A stretch of DNA of 64,000 nt from Siphonodentalium dalli (lineage: Eukaryota > Mollusca > Scaphopoda > Gadilida > Siphonodentaliidae), in the NCBI GenBank assembly GCA_032622095.1, contig CP136063.1:13307814-13371813 (forward strand), in the 5' to 3' direction. The position numbers and the translations under genes were made by a program. Positions within the stretch are counted from its first letter, which is position 1, and every line of letters starts with the position of its first letter. This document shows positions 13,121 to 23,650 of the stretch, in pieces. Below the pieces are notes generated by a model. The model made no database searches and was not told the DNA's origin. It saw nothing but the letters and a program-made list of their open reading frames with translations.

Positions 13121-14470
13121 GGTAAATCAAATGGGAATCTTAATTTGTGTGAATCCTAGCCATGAGTTAAAATACTATAATCATCGTGCCATTTTCGCAA
13201 TTATAACAATTCCAGAACATATCCCGATTTATATTTCGTTTTGGTGTTCAATTCCGAGAAGTTATAATGCCGTTTTGTCAAACTTCCGTTGTCTGGTGTG
13301 GGAACTATATTTAATCTGAAGGAGTGAAGCACATTTTTCCTCCGTCTTTGTCAGATTTAGTGGCAGGGCCTAAGTCGCAGCCGGTCATTATATATAATAT
13401 ATATGATTATTCTGTTTTTCATTCGATGTTTTGATGAGCTGTTTAAAATTCGCATAGCCGTGGCGAAGTTCAAAAGTTGAGCACGCAGAGTTCGTCGAAA
13501 TCACATGTCATGATTGTCAAGAATAATTAATGGATGCACCTCAGAATATTTTCGATAATGGCAAACAATTGACTTTAGAGATGTTTGAAAAAAAGGTACC
13601 CAAGACTAAGAGTAACAATTTCATTTTTTGTTATCATTGAATGGTTAATTTAAGATAGGATGCGGGTGAAAAATGATCAATTCTCCGATAAATTTTCGAT
13701 TTTGAGATGGGTAAGTTTTTCGTTTGTACAGGATCTAATTAATAAATTGTGATAACAAAAAATTGTGTTTTTAAAGGGTTACTGTACGCCATTTTCAATA
13801 AATTCCCGGTGATAACAACGATCTAGTATCGATACTATATAGAAATATAAGTAATTTGAGTCGAAGATGTATTCTGTAAACGCTCAGGTTAATAGGCTAT
13901 CTTAAAATTTAATAATTTAAAAGTTAATAATTTAATATAAATTGATTTTATGGCTCCAGCCATAAAATGGCGTCTCTTAAAATTGGAATTTCCGTGTACA
14001 AAACGTAATCAAATTATAATTGAGGGATACTGGATTAATAAAACAATTGCACACACGATCGTTTGAAACATTATGCTTATACACTCATTGACTAGTGGCC
14101 ATACACTAACTTAAATGAGTATATGGGACTACTAAGCATATACTATAATGTTTATTTGATTCATTTGGTTGAAAACTGTACAAAAATTACTCGACAACGA
14201 CAATTTGTATTTTTGCATTCCGGTAAATTTGCCATCCGTAACAATACTTCGTACTCAACATACTTTCAAAAAATGGAAAAGTTGTTACCTTATTCTCCGA
14301 CTCGGGGATTATAGAAACCAACAACAACATCTTGGGTACAGTACCCCTTTAATTCTGTTTTAGCCCTTGTAATAACCCAACCAAAATTTATTTATTACAA
14401 CTAGAACAGTGAAAAATGTATCTATCAGATGTCCCGTTTTTGTAACGTGTGACATTGACAATTGATCAGA
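13121..14470. other. No recognisable feature
   Basis: This is AT-rich sequence with only short open frames. I saw no repeat structure or family resemblance. Confidence 0.5.
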
Positions 14471-14486
14471 ACAAGAAAAGATGAAT

Positions 14487-14535
14487 CTGATTGGCTGATC
14501 GCATTAGTGACAAGGTGTGCGCATGCGCAGAGGTC
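14487..14535 (+). promoter_or_regulatory. Putative promoter: NF-Y (inverted CCAAT) plus palindromic NRF1 site
   Basis: CTGATTGGCTGA at 14,487-14,498 is an inverted CCAAT box in NF-Y context. GTGCGCATGCGCA at 14,517-14,529 is a textbook palindromic NRF1 site. GTCACTTCCCG follows directly and is ETS-like. NRF1 and NF-Y sites together are typical of TATA-less animal promoters. They lie about 75-115 bases upstream of the ATG at 14,602, in the right orientation for the candidate gene below. Confidence 0.5.
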
Positions 14536-14601
14536 ACTTCCCGTAAAAATTTAAAATATAAATTGACATTTCCGCTATTTCTTTCTGATATTTATGAGAA
14601 A

Positions 14602-17600
14602 ATGGTTGCTATTAAAGCGAAAACATTGAGCAATTTAGTAAAACAGAGAAAATGTGTTAAACCTAGAGGTATGGTCGGTGGAAGGAAACCAAAATCGACG
14701 GGTTTTAACGCAAATGAGCAGTGTGGAAGTGCGAACACAGTGACGTCTGCGATCGTGAGAAATCGGAAAATTCTGAGAATTGTAAACACGTACATGTATC
14801 CAAGGACGCTGAATCGTCAGCATCGGAGACGATGTTCGCATATTTCCGAAATAGCGAAGGTATGGACACTGTCATTGTTTATAACATGATGATGGTAGGC
14901 CTAGTGCAGTAGTGGTGATATTTAAAAGATTTTTTGTCTACCGGTATTGGAAATAGTGAAAATAGGTGACAAGAAAATATTTAATCAAGTGTCACATCTC
15001 AAGAATTAAGAGTCAATAAGACTCATTCTCATCACGTTTTGCCAAAGGTAAACTCTATAAGTATAACACCAATGGGTACATCAAAAATGAAACTATTGAC
15101 CATAACAATAAATTTTGGTGATTTTGACGCAAGATGAGTGATGAGCACACATGGCTCGGTGTAAATTGTTATTCACAGTGAACTATTTTTAGTCGGGTGA
15201 TGAACTCCCCCCCCCCCCGACCACGATATTTCCCGGCTTTCAAACATGAGAATTTGAGCCGCTAACACCAATTTCGTGACTATAGCAGTTTTAACAGGTG
15301 CCACATACATGTAAATTGTGCATGAATCTATGACCTTTAACTTTAAGAGACCCAAAACTTGGCAAAAGAGTCTGACTTTCAATGTAGCAGATGCCATTAT
15401 TTCCCGGCGTGCATGAACGCAGATCCAGTTTCGAGTGTTAGAACCACATAAAAAAATAACGTGGCACTAACCACTTCCGTTTGTTCTTTGACATAGTGAG
15501 AACAATTGATAATTTGATCATAAGACCCCATAAGCTTGTGGGTAAACAACCCAACATGACCTTTACAATATGTCTGTGATCTTGCATGTTAGGTTTACAG
15601 ACATGTGACGTATGGTGAGTCGTTGTGTTACTAGTACTCGTCCATGGCTCAGGGGGTTCTCATGTATGTCACATGAATATAATGGACAGGTCAAGGTCCT
15701 ATGAAAATAGGGAGAACAAACTATAATCAAACGACCCCACAAGGCTGTGGGCAAACAACCCCACTTGACATCCACAATATGTCCATGATCTTCCAGGTTT
15801 CGGTTGCAGTCTCGTGACATAAGGTGGGTCATTGTTAGGTCGCTTGTTCATTGCTCGGTGTGTGCTCGTGTATGCCATTCAACTATAAAGCACAGTCCAA
15901 GGTCATGTGAAAAAAAGGACAATTTATAATTTAACGAAAATCGACCTGACAAGGCTTTCAGGCTAAGAATCCCTCATGAATTCTCGATTTGACACATTGA
16001 GCGGTTCCTGTCTCATCTCCATAACAAATAGAATGATTCGAAAGTCAACTTTAATTATCCCACATTGCTTTGAGCTAACAACCCCACAGTGATTTTGGCT
16101 AACAACCCCACATGTACTGCACAGTTTGTCAGTGATGTTGCACGTTGTGGGGTTGCTGTGTCATTACTGTACAAGTCATTATTGGGTCGCTTTTCCTTGG
16201 CTTTGTAGGGTACGAAAGTATGTCATTCTATAGGGTACAGCCTACAGGACAAGGTGTCAAGGTCCTGTTGCATACAATTCCAAGTCACCCCAAGGTCCTA
16301 TGAGTATAGGGAGAACAAATTATAATCCAAACGACCCCACAGGGCTGTGGACAAACAACCCCACTTGACATCACAATATGTCCATGATCTTGCAGGTTAA
16401 GGTTGCAGTCTCATGACATAAGGTGAGAAATAGCTGATTATTTTTCTCAGAATCTACACATTTAATGATTTGTCAGTGTTCTGTTCATACAACAGTCCAG
16501 CCCTTACCGCGACATAAACGTTTCTTGATACCACCACGTGTACCGGTAGTACTAGTAGTTGTCACTTTAGTACTCTCGAGCTCCAAATAAAAGTGCAGGC
16601 CCTGTGGCAAAACATCAACATAACTGTGGTTAAACAAACTATTTTTATAGTATGTCAAGTATAGGAATCAACATACTATGTGGTGTATTATTCAATATTT
16701 AAATATTCACATGTATGCCATATACATGAATATGTACATGTATAAAGCTATAAGCTCACCATATTGATATAGAAATCTTGAGTTTGTGCTGATTTAAATT
16801 TTCATAGCCTCAAAATTAATAAACGTGCAGACCCAAATAAGCACTGTGCAGGGGGGGGGGATTTCCAAGAAAATAATAAACGTGCATGCATGTTTATTTG
16901 GAGCCCAAGAGTATGACATAATATTTACCAGTGAAAATCATCACTCTAGCACAGATTGACATCAACTCTGACTGAATCTATGATTTCTTTAAAAACTGAT
17001 GTATATCTATACATGTATTTCACATTTAATGTTTTCTGTTTCTAGGAGAAGTCTGAAAGACTGATGCAGTACCGAAGGTCTTTGGTGACACGTTCACACG
17101 TTATGCATTAAATGAAGAAAAAACTTCAGCAACATACAATGATACTGATAATGACACACTGCAAGACATCGAGGAATCCAATGAAGGTATTGGTCTGCTA
17201 TAAATTTGCAATACATTTCCCTGGCTGGTTGGTTGGATTTATTTGGGAAACAAATTGGAAACAAGTGATATTTGTTATTTGGCCTAAAGATATAAATGAT
17301 GTTTAAACACTGAAACTTATTTTTGAAAAACAAACAAACATATTTACAGTGTACACTACCGGTATATAAAACACATTTCCACGCCAAACAGCTAGATATG
17401 TACATACATTTTTTTTATTAAGACGTTCTTTGTTAACATTACCCCGCATACGCTTATATCTATTAATTTGATGTATACATGTATATAAAGTGACTTATAG
17501 ATCCTATGGGCTAGGTGTTATAACTTTATGTTATGTAACATAATTTGTATAATTGCAAATTACACATGCCACTATAGTAATAAAATTATTCTATTCTATT

Positions 17601-18207
17601 CTAAAACAAGAATAGTCATTGACTCATGCGGCGACATGTCATTAGCAATCTTATATTCCCCGGATTCAATTCAATATAAATTTTAGGGTCGGTTGCAGAC
17701 TTAAAACAATTAGTTTTATTTGACCTCATTGATAATTCATAGAAGAGCATATAATAAATATTTATGTCTTTGTTTTTCAGGGCTGATTACTCAGACTTTG
17801 ACGATGATCGAAGACATTGAGCCATATCTGTCGCACGAAATGAGTGTTGATTCTTCTTCTGACTATGTTTAAGTTCCAGTTCGTCCGAAACAGATGACTT
17901 TGTTCATTACAAAATGAAAAACAAAGAGTAAATTATGAAAACGTAAGATTTCCGACAGTGATAGTGATGAAAACTAAAAGTGTTTAACAGTTAGGTGTTC
18001 GTCAGTTGAACGTTCGCCAGTTCCAAACAGTGCAAGCGATGATGGTATGAGTGAGTTCTGTCCAGTGTTAACAGCAATGGATGTTAATTTAATGTTTTCG
18101 GACTGATCTGAATCCTCTGATGACAATTTCAGTGAAAGTGATGACGAATCGAATGATGTAATACGAGAACTTGAAAATCCTGGCATATATGTAAGAGACA
18201 TCATCTG
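14602..18207 (+). pseudogene. Candidate eroded multi-exon gene with an acidic Ser/Asp/Glu-rich product
   Basis: I do not recognise the protein. Exon 1 would start at the ATG at 14,602 (basic N-terminus) and end at 14,859 with GAAG|GTATGG. It needs a frameshift near 14,718 to join the acidic frame that runs through KSENSENCKHVHVSKDAES. Exon 2, 17,070-17,186, has acceptor GATGCAG and donor GAAG|GTATTGG. Exon 3 starts at 17,781 after TTTGTTTTTCAG. Exons 2 and 3 join in phase and give an open acidic frame to a stop at 17,870. A further acidic frame with repeated SDSD and SESDDES words continues from about 17,947 to 18,207, with two in-frame stops. The frameshift and stops suggest decay; correct exon limits are uncertain. 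Confidence 0.35.
15600..16440. repeat. Satellite-like block with AACAACCCCAC motifs
   Basis: The modules ACGACCCCACAAGGCTGTGG, AAACAACCCCACTTGACATC and CACAATATGTCCATGATCTT recur at about 15,740 and 16,340, with partial versions at 15,520-15,620 and 16,070-16,150. The same modules return at 19,800 and 20,640. This block lies inside what would be the first intron of the candidate gene. Confidence 0.7.
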
Positions 18208-18769
18208 ATATGAAACGACAAAATGAGGGAAGAAGAAAAAACAATAGTCCTCAAGGAATACCGGTATTACCTGGAAAGGAGATAGTTGAATCGTTGTGTT
18301 GAAGTATGAATTGCTAACATCGTTCTCACCTGGAATACTTAGTTTTGGGGACTAAAACATATGAGACTTGACATTTTATAGCTATATTAATATATTCCAT
18401 TAAATAAATAAGTGTACATATACTCACCTAAGTTCCGTTAACTGAATTCAATTATTATTCTCTGCATTTATCTGCCAACATCATGACTGACATTTTTACT
18501 TCTCATTTCTCAAAATACTAATTTACTGAATATAATTATACTTGGGTACCGTACAGTAATTGTCAGAGTAAATATGAATGAGATTATAAGACCGAATATC
18601 ATAATATTTATAATACCTACACTCCATACAGCTGTTTGTCCAAAATATGGCATGTTGCCATTTATAATTTTATATGACTTATGCAACAACTTTCCAACAA
18701 ATCACATGTATTATATGTTACATCTTTATAATCCCAGTAGTTTTTGAGACTCAAAATACCATATGAGAT

Positions 18770-19790
18770 GAGGTTATTTCTATGTTCTTGACTTGTGGGG
18801 TCAGTCAAAGTTTTTTGCTGCCCTTCATTTATCTTAAGGCTTTATGAGGTTATTTCTATGTTCTTAACTTGTGGGGTTAAAGGCACGTGAGGCCTTAATT
18901 GTCGAAAATATTCATATTTGTTCCAAACACCGTAAACAGAAAAACATTAAAACGCATACAACTTCGTTCATATATACCATAACCATCGCGTAAACAGCAT
19001 GTTATCATAAATACATACTATGTTTTACCTAGGCAAGAGCCTGATTGGGTTACAGAGGACAGCACAATGCTACTGGCTAATCACACAAAAATGGCATAAA
19101 CGCTCTTTATTAGTTCCATATCAGGAATTAACCAACAAAGAACGCTCTTTATGTTTACCATCATAATATAAACAAACACCAGAAAAGTATCTTTTTATGC
19201 TTTTGTTTACACAACAATGGTTAAACATATGAGAATAACATAATGTTTATGCGATATTTCTTATTTATATACGTACAAAGTCTGTCTACATTTTGATGTT
19301 CTTTCTGTTTGTGGCGGTTTTTGACGGGTGGAAATATTTTCACAGGATACCCACCGCCAAGGCCAACCGTACCTTTAACCCCAGAAAGCAGTCAAAGTTC
19401 ATGTCATGCTTCATACCACTTAAGATACCTTATGACGTTCTTTATTATATTATTCACTTGAGGGGTTAACACCAGAAAGCAAACTCCATGTCCTGCTTTA
19501 TTAGTAACTTAAGGTACCTTATGAGGTTATTTATATGTTCATCACTTGTGGGGTTAACCCCAGAAGGCAGTCAAAGTTCATGCCGTTCTTCATTATGTTA
19601 TACCGGTATATCTTATGGGGTTATTTCTATTTTCTTGTCTTGTGGGGTTAACCCAAGAAATCAAAGTTCATGGCATTCTTCATTAGTACGTTAAGGTACG
19701 TTATGGGGTTATTTCTATGTTAATCACTTGTGAGTTTAACCGCAGAAGGCAGTCAAAGTTCATGCCATGCTTCATTAGTGAATTACGGGA
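18770..19790. repeat. Degenerate tandem repeat, roughly 90-110-bp unit
   Basis: ATGAGGTTATTTCTATGTTC, CACTTGTGGGGTTAACCCCA, GAAGGCAGTCAAAGTTCATG and TTCATTAG...TTAAGGTAC recur in this order at about 18,775, 18,845, 19,380-19,440, 19,520, 19,617 and 19,705. A different segment (18,900-19,330) interrupts it, including the CAAACACCAGAAAAGTA repeat near 19,172 that recurs at 31,823. Confidence 0.75.
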
Positions 19791-19794
19791 GAAC

Positions 19795-20690
19795 AAATTA
19801 TAATCAAAACGACCCCACAAGGCTGTGGACAAACAACCCCACTTGACATCCACAATATGTCCATGCTCTTGCCGTTTAAGGTTGCAGTATCATGACATAC
19901 ATGTAAGGTGGGTCATTGTTGGGTCGGTTGTGCATGGCACGGTGTGTACGCATGTATGTCATCCAACTACAATGGACAGTTCAAGGTCATATAAAAGTAG
20001 AACAATTTATTATTTAAGGCAAAAAACGACCCGACAAGGCTTTAGGCGAACAATCCCTCATGAATTCTCGACTTGATGCCATTTTTTTTTTTAATTTGCC
20101 GAATTTGTTTCTCAATGTTTGCAAACAACCCCATATGACATCTTCAGTTCCATCTTACTAATTGTGCGGTGCTCTTTCATTTTGCATGACACAAAGAAAA
20201 TGCCCTTATCTTAACTCAAATGTAAGAACAAGGCAAACAACCCGACATTAATTCTAAAATATTTCTTATGATCTGACACATTGAGGGGTTCCTGTCTCAT
20301 CTCCATGACAAATAGAGAATGATTCGAAAGTTAACTTTAAGTATCTTACAGTGCTTTGGGCTAACAACCCCACAGTGCTTTGGGCTAACAACCCCAGTGC
20401 TTTGTGCTAACAACCCCACAGTGCTTTGGACTAACAACCCCACAATGCTTTGGGCTAACAACCCCACATGTCATGTACAGTTTGTCTGTGATGTTGCACA
20501 TTATTGGTTTGCCGTCTGATTACTGTACAAGTCATTATTGGGTCGCGTTTCCTTGGCTTTGTACTAGTAGGGTACTGGAGTATGTCATTATATAGGGGAC
20601 AGGTCAATGTCCCGTGGCATACAATTACAACTCAAACGACCCCACAGTTCTGTGGGCAAATAACCCCACATGAAATCAAGGAATTCTCAG
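19795..20690. repeat. Second AACAACCCCAC block, with a 24-bp tandem array at about 20,347-20,468
   Basis: The modules of the 15.6-16.4 kb block return: GACCCCACAAGGCTGTGG, CACAATATGTCCATG and GGCAAACAACCC. Inside it, CAGTGCTTTGGGCTAACAAC-CCCA is repeated five times with small changes. The array also occurs in single-copy form at 16,070-16,110, so it expanded here. Open frames over the array are by-products. Confidence 0.8.
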
Positions 20691-20929
20691 CATGGTACAA
20701 ACTAGGAAAACTTTTCCAAAAAAATGCAGTGAACCACACCCCTTAGAATATTTGTACAAAAACCCCGCTTTGATGTTGGACAAAAACTTGCACAAGCTCT
20801 TTAAAATACGCTCTTTAAAAAATCGTCAGTTGTGGGTTGCACCCCACAAATTACTCAAACAAAAGATCGCAACCCACAAGTATTATCTGACCAGTGCGGT
20901 CACCCCACAACTATACTCTGACCAGTACG

Positions 20930-21313
20930 TCCGTCCGTCGTCCGTCCGTGGACACAAATTTGTCCGGAGTTTTTCTCAGTCGTTTTTTGATCAATTTCCG
21001 TGAAACTTGGCACAGACATCAACCACCATGGGAACCTGCGCACCTGCGATTATGACGTCTGTCGGACTTTTTTTGCTGGAGTTATCCCCCCTTTTTCGAC
21101 TTAGAATTTTTTTCGCAACATACATAATTTTGTCCAAGCTTTTATTCCTACATTTTTTGGTCAATAGGTTTAAGATTAGGGTTATGGTTGTACACCTGCA
21201 ATGGGAACTGTTATTTTATTATTTTAACTAAATGTTTACTGACATGTGAGACATCTTAGTATTTTAAAAACAGGGGGGTATCCGTAGTCCCATTGGGACA
21301 GTCACACCTCTAG
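20930..21313 (+). mobile_element. Helitron-like 3' end (fragment)
   Basis: At 21,285-21,297 GTCCCATTGGGAC forms a short hairpin. Ten bases (AGTCACACCT) separate it from CTAG at 21,310-21,313, followed by T. A hairpin about 10-12 nt before a terminal CTRR with a T in the flank is the classic Helitron 3' terminus. Upstream lie CGTCCGTCCG and a CCGTGAAACTTGG stretch common in bivalve repeats. The 5' end is not located. The element abuts the C-terminus of PIN-element copy A. Confidence 0.5.
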
Positions 21314-21564
21314 TTCTCGTTAACTTCACAGTGTTTTGTAAACTCGTTAAAACAGTTAAGCGCACCTTGACACGAACAAAATGACGTCCACGTCAAACCA
21401 GCACGAAAGCACCCATATCTCTTTGACGAGCAAGGCGAATTGCTGGTGCACGAACACCGCATCAGCTTCAGTATGCTATACGGGGCCTTTGGTATGTTGT
21501 CGGCAACCGTGGTAGGAACGAGTTCGTCGCCATCTTTAGACCAACCAAAATTTGTTGCCTCCAT
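21310..21564 (-). pseudogene. PIN-element copy A protein, C-terminal CXC-like segment
   Basis: This is the last fragment of the copy A protein. It carries a Cys cluster: RCSC, then C at +6 and +13, FCSC, and C at +6. The pattern resembles the Tesmin/TSO1 CXC type and would be expected to bind zinc and perhaps DNA. It is separated from the preceding fragment by a frameshift near 21,650 (in a CCCCAACC run) and an in-frame TGA near 21,590. Its apparent stop codon (21,310-21,312) is part of the CTAG at the Helitron junction, so the original end is probably lost. Confidence 0.6.
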
Positions 21565-21623
21565 ATCCGGCGGAGATTCGTCTGATGCATATCACCAAGT
21601 AGCAACTTGAAGGTGAGCACGCT

Positions 21624-22298
21624 TTATATTTTCAATGAAAGCTTCGGTGGTTGGGGTAACGAGTTCAATTTTGGAGCACACGCCATTGACCGTCCAACTT
21701 TTAACGACCACAATTTTATTCTTGCTTCTGTTGTGCTCTTACACTTCGGGAGACCATAACACGTCAAAATGAAAGGCAAGACTTCGTCCACTACATCATT
21801 TATATTTATATGACTATTCCCGAGCATACTCAAAGGGTGCTTTCCACTGCGCAGGGTTTTTAGGGCCGAACACTTCCCAATACCAACGTATGATGCAACG
21901 GTGTCGCACCCTGTCAATCCGTGCATCGCTAGCAGATCAGAAATAATTTTGCTATGCGTCTGGTAAGTTTTGTTTATGTCGATCGTAGTCCGCCCTTTAG
22001 CTGGGGAAGCCATCAGTACACGTCCAGAAATCTCACCCATGTGCACGAAATGCAGAAGCTTTATAAATATGTCGGTGTCGTCAGCTAGGATGAGTGAACA
22101 TGATGTTGAAATATTTGCTACCTGGTTAATGATGACCGTATCGGCTTCTTCGTGTGTTGACATGAGGTCAATTCGCCGAACTATCAAACCTTTGTGTATT
22201 TCCAAAGGCACTGGATCTTCTCCAGTAATGACCAATTTGTGTTGAGTTTCCTTCCAATCGTCAGCGTGTTTCTGAAGGTCTTGGCAGATGGTTAACAC
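21624..22298 (-). pseudogene. PIN-element copy A protein, FEN1/PIN-like nuclease segment
   Basis: Three acidic motifs appear in order, numbered from the open-frame start: HEEADT (residues 49-54), ADDTD (72-76) and GLTGCDT (127-133). They match the spacing logic of FEN1/XPG-family PIN nucleases (an EAEA/EEAD motif, a DxD motif and a GCD motif), whose acidic residues bind two metal ions. The segment also has the KVGRSMACAPKL stretch typical of this uncharacterised family. A DNA-flap or end-processing nuclease role is an inference. The catalytic acids are all present, but the frame is cut off from its N-terminal part at about 22,300-22,370. Confidence 0.6.
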
Positions 22299-22361
22299 GC
22301 TGTTCTTTGTTATGTGTAACAGTAAGAATTACTTTTTGGGATGGCAGTCGGGTAGTTGTCT

Positions 22362-22718
22362 TCAATGTGTGCATCCGACCTGCACCTTGGTCTCGTCCGA
22401 TTCGCATAGAACCCTTCGTGCTACCTGTATGTATCGATCAAATACAAGGTAGACATCTGTGGTCTTCATTTGGTTACGAATGTACAATCTAAACCGATTT
22501 AAATAATCCTGAACAGCGCCTGGTGATGGCCAGGGGATGACCCAGAGAATAGCGCAACCATCCAGAAATGCTGCTTCAATCGGCATGCGCCCTGCAGAAT
22601 GATCAGGTGTATAATAAACTCTAAGAGCATTCTTCAAGTTGGCTTTTGACTTAGATTCCCTTAGATGACCATCTGGCTCGAACATAGAAGCTGGATATGG
22701 TGCGAGTTCGTGAGACAA
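22362..22718 (-). pseudogene. PIN-element copy A protein, segment upstream of the PIN motifs
   Basis: This 118-codon frame runs from LSHELAPYPASMF to VYLVFDRY. It continues the 22,733-23,650 frame after a frameshift at about 22,735: the true frame reads VDINDI before it. It is broken again near 22,440, where the sequence after FDRY goes out of frame. The stretch has no catalytic motif that I recognise. In related invertebrate proteins the FDRY word precedes the PIN-like part. Confidence 0.55.
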
Positions 22719-22732
22719 TATGTCATTAATAT

Positions 22733-23650
22733 CTACACCACGGAGGTATCATGCAGGCCCATTGCTCTGGCATATATGATTTCGGGGTCAAATATTTTTC
22801 CATCGTCTATCTTTATATGCTTGCGGGACTGTGCCATTGTATGCACGTCACGGGATATTTTATTGTGGAATCCGTCTGGCCAAATCTTCTCAAACTCTTG
22901 CATTTGCTTCAAACCCAATGCTCTAGAATTGTCAACATTCACAGTTTTGTCGCTAACTATCTTGCCCGAATCGATATTGATAAGACCATCGGGGTGTTGA
23001 CTTGGTTCAATGGGATCAATACAAATCTCCAATTTAGCTCGCAAAGCTTCCCTGTCGACAGCATCAAGTTTAATTCTGGACGTCGACTCTTCCTTGTGGT
23101 GTGTGTGAGGTTGATTCGAATCACCATTTTGCATTGATTCTAAATCTTGTATCAGACCATTGCATGTGTGTAAGCTGTATGCCCAGGTTTTGATGCTCTC
23201 TGGCTTTAGTGTTATACCAATTATTCCAGAACGTCCGTGCCCATATCTCATAAATGTAGTTTCGATGGCCATGTCTGTCCAAATTCCATTACAAAATTCA
23301 GTGTTGTGGTGCATTGTGTGCTCGCCCTTCACGAATTGGTGGCCGACATTTTCGGGCAATGATTCCATTGAACGTAAATAATACAAAGCATATCTGGCAT
23401 AGTGGATATGACCGGCTGCAAAAAACAATGGAATCATATCACTGACCGAGTCTAGATGTAGTGGCCAATCCGATTCACGCTCAGCACGTATGTATTTCAA
23501 CATAAGAAACACTGGTCTCAACAGACAGTCAATCCACAGCTTAGATGTTCTACTTTGAAGTGCCAATCTGTCTAATGTGGTATCTAGGTCATGCATGCAT
23601 TCCATTTCGAATTTGCAAAATACAGGACGCAACACTTCTTCAGCCAACAT
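22733..23650 (-). pseudogene. PIN-element copy A protein, conserved core part 2
   Basis: A 305-codon frame with the conserved words MIPLFFAAGHIHYARYALYY, GEHTMHH and NGIWTDMAIETT, then a MRYGHG...GIIG stretch. The same words are present in copy B at 51,290-51,510, which confirms the frame. It continues the 698-codon frame after a frameshift near 23,655. The FFAA-H-YARY and GEH words recur in many uncharacterised multi-copy proteins of cnidarians and molluscs; I know of no assigned biochemical activity. The His-rich GEHTMHH could bind metal (speculation). Confidence 0.6.
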
